Positions 10,394 to 24,400 are shown, numbered from the stretch's first letter. The stretch: 64,000 nucleotides of DNA from Mytilus edulis (GCF_963676685.1 NC_092346.1:74353821-74417820); one strand, 5' to 3'. Numbers and translations are program-made. The notes: generated by a model not told the origin, from the sequence alone.

Positions 10394-13300
10394 TACCATA
10401 TACCCCATTTCAACCCTCTTCTGACAAACTCGTACGGGTCTAGGGTATAAGTGCTATGGGCCATTTTAAAGGCAATAAGTACCTCTTCTTCTTGTATCAT
10501 TGACCACGTGGAGAATCTCTTCGTTTGGCCAGCCGGCAATAGTTCATTTTCGAATTTGTGGAATACCAGGGTACCCCCCCCCCCCCCCTTATCCTTTTCT
10601 GACTAACTCGTACGGGTCTATGGCATAAGTGCTATGGGCCATTTTAGAGGCAATACCAACCTCTACCTTTGGTATAATGGTCGGTGTGGAGATTCTGTTA
10701 GTTTGGCCAGCCGGCAATAGTTCAGTTCGATTTCGTTGTATCTTGGATTCCATATCCCCCCTTTGAACCCTCTACTGACAAACTCGTACTGGTCTAGGGT
10801 ATAAGTGCTATAGGCCAATTTAAAGGCAATAATTACCTCTTCCTCTGGTATCATTGCCCACGTGGAGAATCTCTTCGTTTGGCCAGCCGGCAATACTAAA
10901 GCAGTTCATTTTCGAATTTGTGATATACCAGGGTACCCCCCCCCCCCTTATCCTTTTCTGACTAACTCGTAAGGGTCTAGGGCATAAGTGCTATGGGCCA
11001 TTTTAGAGGCAATACCAACCTCTACCTCTGGTATAATGGTCGGTGTGGAGAATCTCTTAGTTTGGCCAGCCGGCAATAGTTCAGTTCGAATTCGTTGTAT
11101 CTTGGATTCCATATCCCCCCTTTGAACCCTCTACTGACAAACTCGTACGGGTCTAGGGTATAAGTGCTATAGGCCATTTTAAAGGCAATAAGTACCTCTT
11201 CCTCTGGTATCATTGCCCACGTGGAGAATCTCTTCGTTTGGCCAGCCGGCAATAGTTCATTTTCGAATTTGTGATATACCAGGGTACCCCCCTTATCCTT
11301 TTCTCACTAAATCGTACGGGTCTAGGGCATAAGTGCTGTCGGCCATTTTAGAGCCAATACCAACCTCTACCTCTGTTATAATGGTCGGTGTGGAGAATCT
11401 CTTAGTTTGGCCAGCCGGCAATAGTTCAGTTCGAATTCGTTGTATCTTGGATTCCATATCCCCCCTTTGAACCCTCTACTGACAAACTCGTACGGGTCTA
11501 GGGTATAAGTGCTATAGGTCATTTTAAAGGCAATAAGTACCTCTTCCTCTGGTATCATTGCCCACGTGGAGAATCTCTTCGTTTGGCCAGCCGGCAATAG
11601 TTCATTTTCGAATTTGTGATATACCAGGGTACCCCCCCTTATCCTTTTCTGACTAACTCGTACGGGTCTAGGGCATAAGTGCTATGGGCCATTTTAGAGG
11701 CAATACCAACCTCTACCTCTGGTATAATGGTCGATGTGGAGAATCTCTTAGTTTGGCCAGCCGGCAATAGTTCAGTTCGAATTCGTTGTATCTTGGATTC
11801 CATATCCCCCCTTTGAACCCTCTACTGACAAACTCGTACGGGTCTAGGGTATAAGTGCTATGGGCCATTTTAAAGGCAATAAGTACCTCTTCCTCTGGTA
11901 TCATTGCCCACGTGGAGAATCTCTTCGTTTGGCCAGCCGGCAATAGTTCATTTTCGAATTTGTGATATACCAGGGTACCCCCCCTTATCCTTTTCTGACT
12001 AACTCGTACGGGTCTAGGGCATAAGTGCTATGGGCCATTTTAGAGGCAATACCAACCTCTACCTCTGGTATAATGGTCGGTGTGGAGAATCTCTTAGTTT
12101 GGCCAGCCGGCAATAGTTCAGTTCGAATTCGTTTTATCTTGGATTCCATATCCCCCCTTTGAACCCTCTACTGACAAACTCGTACGGGTCTATGGTATAA
12201 GTGCTATAGGCCATTTTAAAGGCAATAAGTACCTCTTCCTCTGGTATCATTGCCCACGTGGAGAATCTCTTCGTTTGGCCAGCCGGCAATAGTTCATTTT
12301 CGAATTTGTGATATACCAGGGTACCCCCCTTATCCTTTTCTGACTAACTCGTACGGGTCTAGGGCATAAGTGCTATGGGCCATTTTAGAGGCAATACCAA
12401 CCTCTACCTCTGGTATAATGGTCGGTGTGGAGAATCTCTTAGTTTGGCCAGCCGGCAATAGTTCAGTTCGAATTCGTTTTATCTTGGATTCCATATCCCC
12501 CCTTTGAACCCTCTACTGACAAACTCGTACGGGTCTAGGGTATAAGTGCTATAGGCCATTTTAAAGGCAATAAGTACCTCTTCCTCTGGTATCATTGCCC
12601 ACGTGGAGAATCTCTTCGTTTGGCTAGCCGGCAATAGTTCATTTTCGAATTTTTGATATACCAGGGTACCCCCCTTATCCTTTTCTGACTAACTCGTACG
12701 GGTCTAGGGCATAAGTGCTATGGTCCATTTTAGAGGCAATACCAACCTCTACCTCTGGTATAATGGTCGGTGTGGAGAATCTCTTAGTTTGGCCAGCCGG
12801 CAATAGTTCAGTTCGAATTCGTTGTATCTTGGATTCCATATCCCCCCTTTGAACCCTCTACTGACAAACTCGTACGGGTTTAGGGTATAAGTGCTATAGG
12901 CCATTTTAAAGGCAATAAGTACCTCTTCCTCTGGTATCATTGCACACGTGGAGAATCTCTTCGTTTGGCCAGCCGGCAATAGTTCATTTTCGAATTTGTG
13001 ATATACCAGGGTACCCCCCCTTATCCTTTTCTGACTAACTCGTACGGGTCTAGGGCATAAGTGCTATAGGCCATTTTAGAGGCAATACCAACCTCTACCT
13101 CTGGTATAATGGTCGATGTGGAGAATCTCTTAGTTTGGCCAGCCGGCAATAGTTCAGTTCGAATTCGTTGTATCTTGGATTCCATATCCCCCCTTTGAAC
13201 CCTCTACTGACAAACTCGTACGGGTCTAGGGTATAAGTGCTATGAGCCATTTTAAAGGCAATAAGTACCTCTTCCTCTGGTATCATTGCCCATGTGGAGA

Positions 13301-16300
13301 ATCTCTTCGTTTGGCCAGCCGGCAATAGTTCATTTTCGAATTTGTGATATACCAGGGTACCCCCCTTATCCTTTTCTGACTAACTCGTACGGGTCTGGGG
13401 CATAAGTGCTATGAGCCATTTTAGAGGCAATACCAACCTCTACCTCTGGTATAATGGTCGGTGTGCAGAATCTCTTAGTTTGGGCAGCCGGCAATACTTC
13501 AGTTCGAATTCGTTGTATCTTGGATTCCATATCCCCCCTTTGAACCCTCTACTGACAAACTCGTACGGGTCTAGGGTATAAGTGCTCTGGGCCATTTTAG
13601 AGGCAATACCAACCTCTACCTCTGGTATAATGGTCGGTGTGAAGAATCTCTTAGTTTGGCCAGCCGGCAATAGTTCAGTTCGAATTCGTTGTATCTTGGA
13701 TTCCATATCCCCCCTTTGAACCCTCTACTGACAAACTCGTAGGGGTCTAGGGTATAAGTGCTATGAGCCATTTTAAAGGCAATAAGTATCTCTTCCTCTG
13801 GTATCATTGCCCACGTGGAGAATCTCTTTGTTTGGCCAGCCGGCAATAGTTCATTTTCGAATTTGTGATATACCAGGGTACACCCCTTATCCTTTTCTGA
13901 CTAACTCGTACGGGTCTAGGGTATAAGTGCTATGGGCCATTTTAGATGCAATACCAATCTCTACCTCTGGTATAAAGGTCGATGTGGAGAATCTCTTAGT
14001 TTGGCCAGCCGGCAATAGTTCAGTTCGAATTCGTTGTATCTTGGATTCCATATCCGCCGTTTGAACCCTCTACTGACAAACTCGTACGGGTCTAGGGTAT
14101 AAGTGCTATGAGCCATTTTAAAGGCAATAAGTACCTCTTCCTCTGGTATCATTGCCCACGTGGAGAATCTCTTCGTTTGGCCAGCCGGCAATAGTTCATT
14201 TTCGAATTTGTGATATACCAGGGTACCCCCTTATCATTTCTGACTAACTCGTACGGGTCTAGGGCATAAGTGCTATGGGCCATTTTAGAGGCAATACCAA
14301 CCTCTACCTCTGGTATAATGGTCGGTGTGGAGAATCTCTTAGTTTGGCCAGCCGGCAATAGTTCAGTTCGAATTCGTTGTATCTTGGATTCCATATCCCC
14401 CCTTTGAACCCTCTACTGACAAACTCGTACGGGTCTAGGGTATAAGTGCTATGGGCCATTTTAAAGGCAATAAGTACCTTTTCCTCTGGTATCATTGCCC
14501 ACGTGGAGAATCTCTTCGTTTGGCCAGCCGGCAATAGTTCATTTTCGAATTTGTGATATACCAGGGTACCCCCCCCCCCCTTATCCTTTTCTTCCTAACT
14601 CGTACGGCTCTAGGGCATAAGTGCTATGGGCCATTTTAGAGGCAATACCAACCTCTACCTCTGGTATAATGGTCGGTGTGGAGAATATCTTAGTTTGGCC
14701 AGCCGGCAATAGTTCAGTTCGAATTCGTTGTATCTTGGATTCCATATCCCCCCTTTGAACCCTCTACTGACAAACTCGTACGGGTCTAGGGTATAAGTGA
14801 TATGGGCCATTTTAAAGGCAATAAGTACCTCTTCCTCTGGTATCATTGCCCACGTGGAGAATCTCTTCGTTTGGCCAGCCGGCAATAGTTCATTTTTGAA
14901 TTTGTGATATACCAGGGTACCCCCCTTATCCTTTTCTGACTAACTCGTACGGGTCTAGGGCATAAGTGCTATGGGCCATTTTAGAGGCAATACCAACCTC
15001 TACCTCTGGTATAATGGTCGATGTGGAGAATCTCTTAGTTTTGCCAGCCGGCAATAGTTCAGTTCGAATTCGTTGTATCTTGGATTTCATATCCCCCCTT
15101 TGAACCCTCTACTGACAAACTCGTACGGGTCTAGGGTACAGGTGCTATGAGCCATTTTAAAGGCAATAAGTACCTCTTCCTCTGGTATCATTGCCCACGT
15201 GGAGAATCTCTTCGTTTAGCCAGCCGGCAATAGTTCATTTTCGAATTTGTGATATACCAGGGAACCCCCTCCTTATCCTTTTCTGACTAACTCGTACGGG
15301 TCTAGGGCACAAGTGCTATGGGCCATTTTAGAGGCAATACCAACTTCTACCTCTGGTATAATGGTCGGTGTGGAGAATCTCTTAGTTTGGCCAGCCGGCA
15401 ATAGTTCAGTTCGAATTCGTTGTATCTTGGATTCCATATCCCCCCTTTGAATCCTCTACTGACAAACTCGTACGGGTCTAGGGTATAAGTGCTATGGGCC
15501 ATTTTAAAGGCAATAAGTACCTCTTCCTCTGGTATCATTGCCCACATGGAGAATCTCTTCTTTTGGCCAGCCGGCAATAGTTCATTTTCGAATTTGTGAT
15601 ATACCAGGGTACCCCCCCCCCCTTATCCTTTTCTGACTAACTCGTATGGGTCTAGGGCATAAGTGCTATGGCCATTTTAGAGGCAATACCAACCTCTACC
15701 TCTGGTATAATGGTCGGTGTGGAGAATCTCTTAGTTTGGCCAGCCGGCAATAGTTCAGTTCGAATTCGTTGTATCTTGGATTCCATATCCCTCTTTTGAA
15801 CCCTCTACTGACAAACTCGTACGGGTCTAGGGTATAAGTGCTATGGGCCATTTTAAAGGCAATAAGTACCTCTTCCTCTGGTATCATTGCCCACATGGAG
15901 AATCTCTTCGTTTGGCCAGCCGGCAATAGTTCATTTTCGAATTTGTGATATACCAGGGTACCCCCTTATCCTTTTCATACTATCTCGTACGGGTCTAGGG
16001 CATAAGTGCTATGGGCCATTTTAGAGGCAATACACACCTCTACCTCTGGTATGATGGTCGATGTTGAGAATCTCTTAGTTTGGCCAGCCGGCAATAGTTC
16101 AGTAAGAATTCGTTGTAAACCGGATACCATATCCCCCCTTTTCACCCTCTACTGACAAACTCGTACGGGTCTAGGGTACAAGTGCTATAGGCCATTTTAA
16201 AGGCAATAAGTACCTCTTCGTCTGGTACCATTGTCTACGTGGAGAATCTCTTCGTTTGGCCAGCCGGCAATAGTTCATTTTAGAATTTGTGATATACCAG

Positions 16301-17061
16301 GGTACTCCTTATCCTTTCCTGACTAACTCGTACGGGTCTAGGGCATAAGTGCTATAGGCCATGTTAGAGGCAATACCAACCTCTACCTCTTGTATGATGG
16401 TCAATGTGGAGAATCTCTTAGTTTTGCCAGCCGGCAATAGTTCAGTAAGAATTCGTTGTAAACCGGATACCATATCCCCCCTTTGAACCCTGTACTGACA
16501 AACTCGTACGGGTCTAGGGTACAAGTGCTATAGACCATTTTAAAGGCAATAAGTACCTCTTCGTCTGGTACCATTGCCCACGTGGAGAATCTCTTCGTTT
16601 GGCCAGCCGGCAATAGTTCATTTTAGAATTTGTGATATACCAGGGTACCCCTTATCCTCTCCTGACTAACTCGTACGGGTCTAGGGCATAAGTGCTATGG
16701 GCCATGTTAGAGGCAATACACACCTCTACCTCTGGTATGATGGTCAATGTGGAGAATCTCTTAGTTTGGCCAGCCGGCAATAGTTCAGTAAGAATTCGTT
16801 GTAAACCGGATACCATATCCCCCCTTTGAACCCTCTACTGACAAACTCGTACGGGTCTAGGGTATAAGTGCTATGGGCCATTTTAAAGGCAATAAGTACC
16901 TCTTCGTCTGATACCATTGCCCACGTGGAGAATCTCTTCGTTTGGCCAGCCGGCAATAGTTCATTTTCGAATTTGTGATATACCAGGGTACCCCCTTATT
17001 CTCTCCTGACTAACTCGTACGGGTCTAGGGCATAAGTGCTATGGCCATTTTAGAGGCAATA

Positions 17062-18292
17062 ATATGAATTGTTAATAATGACTCAGATTGGTCTCCATAA
17101 TTTTGAAGAATCATATGTCATTGAAATAGTAATTGACAGTTGTTATTTTTCTGTTTTTTTTATTTCTGCAATTAACTATGTTTCTATTTTTCTGATATGT
17201 TTAAATAGAAAATACTGTCGTAATATTGTATGTTTTAGTTTCATGATTGGACTTTATTAGTAGACAACGAACAAATGACCATCAATTCTCTGTCATTCCT
17301 AAATTTCTATATTTAATCAATTTTTTAAATTTATTGTAGCTTACATTGATTTAATTATCACAAAATTTTAATAAGAACTGTTCTTTACTTTATTTGTTTG
17401 TTGTAATGTCCCGTTTAATTTCTATATTTAATTATATTTTTTTAAAACTTGTTATTGCTTTAGTTTACATTATTTCTCTAATCACAGAATGTTAAAAGAC
17501 CGTTTCTTTGTTTTATATTTATGGAGGCATTTACATTGTTTTTTTATTACATTTACAATGTTGTTTAAAGACGCAGACCTTGAAGAAGACCCAAAGTTGA
17601 TTCAATAAACGCGGACCTCGAAGAAGACACCCACTGACATGCCTATTTGAAGTAATATCAAATATAAATAGGAACGTTATTTAATTATAATTATCGTTCA
17701 TAGTTTCTAACAACACTTCTTCGAACGCAAGTCATCTCATGAATATTATTGACGGCTCATGAATATTATTGAAGGCTGGCCTCATGAATATTAACGCCGG
17801 CTGCTATCGACGGCTAGATCCACACTAGTATCCAGTCGTTATATTACGATCACTTCGATCACTCCGAGAAAAGTAGTGGATAGAGGGCGCTGAATTATTC
17901 GAGTTATATATTCACTTACAATACCTTCTAATTAATGTTGAAAAAGAAAGCAACACCCTCCGGTCTCATGGTTTCTTTTTTCAAGAATATACGCTTATCC
18001 GTATTTATATTACACATTTTAAAATATTGATGCATGACATGTCCCATGTTTCTTTTTATGACAATGATTTATATCAATACCATGTTTATTTTATGACGTT
18101 ATAAGATATGAATAATTACCTTTTGATTTATGTATACATCAACATACTAATATTCGTCTTTAATTTTGAACTTTGAACGTTTTGGTTTCGGGTTCGTATT
18201 AGAGTACTTAAATTGTCATTTTTCGTTATACAGTTTCCGGTGTAAACAAACCCACATATATGATATATGACATATAAGGGAAACTAGGAAAC
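17062..18292. other. Upstream region of CHAC2
   Basis: AT-rich DNA between the satellite and the CHAC2 start codon. It contains two imperfect copies of GCGGACCTCGAAGAAGACAC (about 17575-17630) and three copies of CTCATGAATATTA within 17736-17815. The promoter and 5' UTR must lie in or before this stretch, but I cannot place a transcription start. Confidence 0.4.
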
Positions 18293-18427
18293 ATGTGGGT
18301 TTTTGGTTATGGTTCTCTTATATGGAAAGTTGATTTCCCCTATAAGAGAACATTGAAAGGTTACATAAAAGGATTTCACAGACGATTCTGGCAAGGAAGT
18401 ACTGATCACAGGGGTATCCCCGGAAAG
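18293..18427 (+). CDS. CHAC2: CHAC2 exon 1
   Basis: Encodes residues 1-45 ([12 protein letters not shown] to GIPGK), with donor AAG|GTAAGC in phase 0. Confidence 0.95.
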
Positions 18428-21400
18428 GTAAGCACTACTTGCACTAGTTCTAAATTATAAAGAGATTAGTATAGTTATCATAGAAGAACTGATGTCTTTT
18501 TTTTTATGATTTCTTGAATGGCAAACCATTCTCAAATATATAAAACATTCAAATATTCATATTTTTTACATAATCATATAAGTGCTGATAGATGCAGATG
18601 TTATATTTTTTTTAAACTACAATTCTGTGGAACAGGTTAAGATTTAGTACTTTCAATAGAAAATCCATTTTCAAGTACACTCTTGTCATTCTACTAAATT
18701 TTGTTAAAAGCTATACCTACATGATCATACATTCAGAATGATTTAAGGGGGATTGGTTCAAAAGGTCAATGAAATATTAACGTGTAATGGGCGATCAAAG
18801 GATATTAATATTAATCGGGATTTCAAGGCTTAACATAAATATTGTACCCTAACCAGTTGTTCCATTTAAAACAATTAACACACCCTTAAATGAATTAACA
18901 GTGTGTGTGTGTGTGGGGGGGGGGGGGGTATATACACACTGCCACTATGCAACTTGTTTCATGATTAAGCCTTATATCCACAACATGACAATGTCATTAA
19001 TAGATCACTATGCAACATTATGTATCAGGTGTTTATTACACAATGTCATCAATAGATTACTATGCAACAAGCATCATGTGAGTATCACACAAAACGTATG
19101 AACACAATAATACATACAACATCTATTCAAAATATCCACAACTTTGTAATATCACCTTATTAATGTTCAATTAACCGCAATGACACTTGCACAAATCCTT
19201 CAATGCACAAGAAATTTCTATGAAGACAGCTCAACTCGCACACTAATTATCACTATGAATCAGAACGAAATGAATATACTCCAAACGGGTAAGATTAAAC
19301 CCAGTGCACTTCACTTATATAATTCTAGAAAGAATCCACCCTTCCACAATATCACTACTTACAAGGACTTGTAACACCAGCAAGTATATACCCTTTATTT
19401 CCACTGTACACTAACTTATTATATAAGTTTCACTTATATTGAAAATATTCACATAGATCCACTCTACTTACCTGTTGGAATATAAAATGTTATAATAGTA
19501 CATTGTAGGTGAAGTGTATCCTTCAATAGCCCCCATAAAACTGATAGCATTTCACAAATGGAAGTTTTAAACGACCTTGACTGGCTATACAGCCCTTGCA
19601 CGGTCGGGATAGCGTATCTTGATGATGGAAGTGTTTAACGACCTTGACTGGATTTACATCCCTCGCATGGTCGGCTCGGTGCCCGAGGGCGTTTGGTGGG
19701 GTTTAAATATTTTCTGCAGTTGGTGATAAGGAACGGGTTGAAGGCGCCATTTTGGAAGCGGTCATCTTGGTTTTGTTAAGTTGTTATTGGTTTGTTTACT
19801 ATTTTGATGTTTCATTTGTACTTCACAATGACTGCTTTCAGGGCCAGGTTTGTCAGCTTGGCAGCCCGTTAACCACGATGCTGTGGTACTGGTCGACAAG
19901 TCTCGGACAAAATAATTACGATGACAGGAAGCATAATCAAGACCACTGTCGTGCGACAGTAAAATGGAGATTCATTATTCAACACCTAGGATACAGCCCT
20001 CGTACGTTAGTCGGCATAACACTTCCCCATCCAAAATGGGGTTTGGAGTGTATGCTGACGCGGGTATTTACGTAGAAAACAAACGTTTACTGTACAGCAT
20101 TGTATTGGTTTCTGTCATCGAAAGTAGTAAGTCGTTGATCTGTGAATCAGTAAACCCTCATCGTAGATAGCGGGTAAAGGAGAGCTGATCAAGCATGACC
20201 GTTCAGCTGTAATGACTGAGACGCGACTGTGGATTCCTATAGCGGTTCGATGATGGAAGTGATTAACGACTCGAACTGGCTATACAGCCCTCGTACAAGG
20301 CGTTTGGTGAGCATTTGAATAATTTCTGCATTGAGTCAGGAACAGGTGGTGGAGGACGCCATTTTAATAGGCCGCCATTTTGGTTTTGGTGAGTTCTTTT
20401 GGTTTGTTGACTATTCTGGTTTGTTTACTGCCTTCACAACGGCCGGTTTCAGGGTCAGCCTGTGTTTGGTCAGCTTGGCAGCCCGCTAACCACGATGATG
20501 GAGTACTGGTAGATGAGTCCCGGACGTAGTGTTAAAGATGACCGGAAGCATTATCAGGACCAAAGTTGTAAGACAGTGAAAGGTAGGTCCGTCATCTAAC
20601 ACATAGGATACAGCCTTCGGACGTCAATCGGCATAACACTTCCCCATCTACAATGGGTTTTGGAGTTCATGTTGACGCGGGAATAAACGCACAACAACAA
20701 ACGTTTACTGTACAGCGTTGGATTGGCTTCTGTCATCTAAAGTAGTATGTCGTTGATCCATCCTCAAGTAAACCCTCATCGAAGATAGCGGGTAAAGGAG
20801 AGCTGGCCCAGCACGTCCGTTCAGTTGTAATGACTGAGACGGACGTGACAGTGTATAGCGGTTCACTGTCTTGAGCTGGTATATATACTACCATCTGGAT
20901 CAGTCAATTATATTTTAAAGGGGTGGTAAGGTAAAACCAAGCACATACTAACTTATACAGGGATAAGTGGTATTCCAACCACCGAGAACAAATAGAAACA
21001 CATTCAACAGATAGGACAACTTATTTTTTACAAAAAAATTAGTGAACTAAGACGAAATTTCGTGTCAAAAAGTAAATGTAAATTATTTGCTATCCATTGA
21101 TACAACCAGTACTACATACAGGCTTAAAAAATGTTGAGACACAATTTCCTGATGCGAAAGCATATCAAAATGTTGATAACCACTGGGAAATATATTACAC
21201 AAAATAGGTTTGAACTAAGTTAGCCCCTGCAACGACAATAAGACCTTTCTCTTAACGAACTCTGCTCAGGTCTTTATATTTTCAGATACATGGGACATCG
21301 GATTTGACGTCACCATCCGTAGAACATATAATGATTAAAACAATAAAACATGGGACAAATATATGATTCATTTTCAGTCATCTCTTTCTTCTGAACAAAA

Positions 21401-24400
21401 TTATATAAAATAGCAACACAATCATGTAATTAAACAAAGTCAAATTAAACTAGTTCATGAAATCACAAATTGTTGTTCGTTATTCACTTTGGAACCTTCT
21501 TTTCAACAACACTCATTTGCTCGTTATCTTTCCAATACTTTGTAAATTTCTTCACATATGCAGTCTTCATATTATCCAATATTTACAATAACATTGACAT
21601 CCGTGAGGCATTTTATCCGACCCCACAGTAGCTGTATTCATACTGGTTTAACCAGGTTGTACCCGGCATTGTTTTCCAATTATCACAATCTGCCCTTAAC
21701 TGTATCATCTAACACTTCTCCCTCTTCGTGTTCTGTGACAACGTTTGTTTTGTTTGTGTCATCTTTTTGAGCTGATGGCTCACCTGAAGATCCAGATTTC
21801 TTATGGTTGGTTTCGTCTATACCATTATCACCAGTGGTTTTGTCAGTGGCTTTTGCTTTTTGGTTGTCTTATCAGCAACCTCACTCTCCACTTCTGCCTC
21901 ATTGTCCTCAGATTCATCTCTATCATTCGTACTGCATTGAATGGATCTTTTTATGTGCCTTTTCAGATGTGCTTTCTTGTATATGTAATAGGAACATAAC
22001 TCGCAGAAGAGATTTGAATATGTGCCCTCTATTAAATGGTGGTTTATATCTTCCTTATTTCCAAATTCAAGAGGACAGAATGGACATTAAATTTTATACT
22101 GTTTTATAAATACAACCTTCCTCAGTGTTTTCTTGGTATTTTGCATGATGTCTACAGAAATAAGAACACAATGTTTATCTTCACATTAACTACAAAAACA
22201 AATAACTATGTATACAATTTTATGTATATCATGAAATTCAAACTTTTATATACACGAAAAATACACCTGAACGCCTATTCAACAGACTAATCCTTCCGCT
22301 CCATACAGGTTAACAACGCCTTCTCTTTTCACGCTCATTACTACTCTCGTCCAAAAACTTTGTTACTGAGTCACTTGTCACAATCTGTTCTTCATTTTGC
22401 ATGTTCCTCAAACCTACCGTACTACATGCATCGTTAACAGGTTCTCGTTCCTGTCTGTTTTTCACTTTCTATCGAGCCGTCTCGGAGCCTTGCATATTCT
22501 ACTTACGGACCACTTCAACATGAATAACTTGCTCTTTTCCTCTATAAGCACAGTTGACTTTGTATGTAACTTCTGTACACAGATCTATTATCTTAAATGG
22601 ACCTCTCCAAAATGAAGTAAAACTTTGGTGGACATCCACTATTTCACGAAAGAAAATAAACATACATTTCGACTTCCTTTTCAAATGTTTGCCACGACAG
22701 CTTTAAAAAGTTGTCATATCTGTTTTGTCGACGCATTGCTGTATCGACATTCTTTTGTACTATTGAATGTGCAATTTCCATCCTTTTTTTTTCATTTCCA
22801 AGCTCACTTATATTTGGTTGGTACTTCTTTTTGTGTCAGCGACAACTCGTAAATAATTTTAAGTGGGGTTGATACTTCTCTACCAAACACCGAATAGTTT
22901 GGCGATACTTGTAACCTGTTGTCTCATGTTCGGCACTGCGATATGCCATCATTACATAAGGTAGATATTTGTCCCAGTCATCATGCTTGTCATTCACATA
23001 TGCACTCTTACAGCATTTTCGCAAGTGTTCCATTGAATGTATGCATCATACAATCGGATTGGGTGTGACATATGGCGTTGTTCTTCTTTTCTTTATGTTT
23101 AAAACTCTGCACATTTCATAGGGCAAGTCACTTTCGTACTGTCGTCCCTGATCGGGATGAAAGTATACTGGCATTACAAACCTTGTTACTACTTCTTCTA
23201 TTATTGGAAAACTGTCCCTTTTGAGATAGTCTAAAACAAGGGTATATATGTTTCTATTTGGGTAATTTTCCAACTGTGTCTGCCGCTATTCTATCCATTG
23301 GAAAAAGGCTTTGTACTATTCCCATCGGTGCTCTTTTGTTGGAATGAGCCGTTTCTTTCTAGAGCAAACAACACATCATCTGATGTACAATCTTACATCT
23401 GATCGTAAATCTGCAGATAAAAGCTATGTCGTATGTTTTCTAATGTTTTCTTTTTGCTTAAATGTACTGATGACATTGATGAAAAACATTTCTTCGTTCT
23501 GTAAACTTTAAAACCACTCCTCGTTTTCACTCTCATAATTTCCGCATAGAATTTCGTCTTTTAGTTGCAGATTCTCCTTCTGAGACCACATGCTTCGAAC
23601 AACAATCCCCTTACCTGATACTTCACTAAACATGGGACGTTTTTGATTTGGTAAACAGTTCTTCATGTAAAGGAGATCTTTGTCATTGTTTTTAGAATCC
23701 TTTGAGATATAATTGATCATCCTTAAATTCGTTTGAGTTATCCGTTAACACTCAAACATTGGCTTCCTTTTTCTACCGTTTTTCGTCCCAGTTTGGGGAA
23801 TTAACCATGCAGACTGTTTGCCAGATACACGACATTTCGATGTTGCACACCTGGAGGAATCCCTATTTGTATTTCACACTCACTTAAGACTTTTAACCAG
23901 CGAGCTAATTCACCCTCTGGATTTTTAAACTACATAAGCAAGTACAATGATCTACCAATCGCCTACCTTAAATATATTGTACAGAGTGTTTTACAAAGTG
24001 AACAACCGCTAGGGGCTCAGCCTCTTTTCACGTTTCACAGTAACGCCTTTCAGCTTTGCTTAATGCTCGGCTAGCATAACATATCACAACCCTTGCTCAT
24101 TAAGTTGTGATAGAAAGACACAAACGGACACATTACGTCATGCTTCTGTTTCTAAAATAAAATCCGGGTGTGCCCGAATCGGGGCTTTTACCAGATGGTT
24201 TTTCAAAATTCCAAACGATTCCTTGCATTTAACTCAATATATAGGGTTTTCCCTTTTCTGTAAGACCATGTAAATACCTGGGTATACTTGAAAAGGTTTT
24301 TACATACCGCATATACTAACTGCATAGTCCCAAAAACGAACTTATTTTAGTCGCATTGCTTGGGGTGGCTTGTTTTTCACGACTTCAATATTTGATGGAT

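Larger units (their letters stand above)
4590..17061 (+). repeat. Satellite array of alternating ~176-bp (A) and ~170-bp (B) monomers
   Basis: The landmark TTGGCCAGCCGGCAATAGTT recurs with spacings 176, 169, 176, 170, 176, 170 (measured 11061-12098). A monomers continue with CAGTTCGAATTCGTTGTATC; B monomers with CATTTTCGAATTTGTGATAT. Both share ACTCGTACGGGTCTAGGG and a GGGCCATTTTARAGGCAATA core, so the unit is a dimer of about 346 bp derived from one ancestral ~173-bp monomer. Roughly 72 monomers are present. Conserved palindromes include GCCGGC, CGTACG, GGTACC and CCACGTGG (A only). ApaI-type satellites of similar length (about 160-173 bp) are known in Mytilus; I cannot tell whether this is one of them. 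No coding function is proposed. Confidence 0.95.

Noticed and set aside
6415-16956. Dozens of 63-139-codon frames in the satellite as genes
   Set aside because: They recur with the monomer period, run antisense across A and B in different frames, and show no start context, domain or independent conservation. They are products of the repeat.
4590-17061. CRISPR-like regular array
   Set aside because: There are no unique spacers between repeats, the units are contiguous and diverge like a satellite, and the genome is eukaryotic.
19752-20075. 107-codon + strand frame
   Set aside because: The frame is not preserved in the tandem second copy, so there is no evidence for coding.
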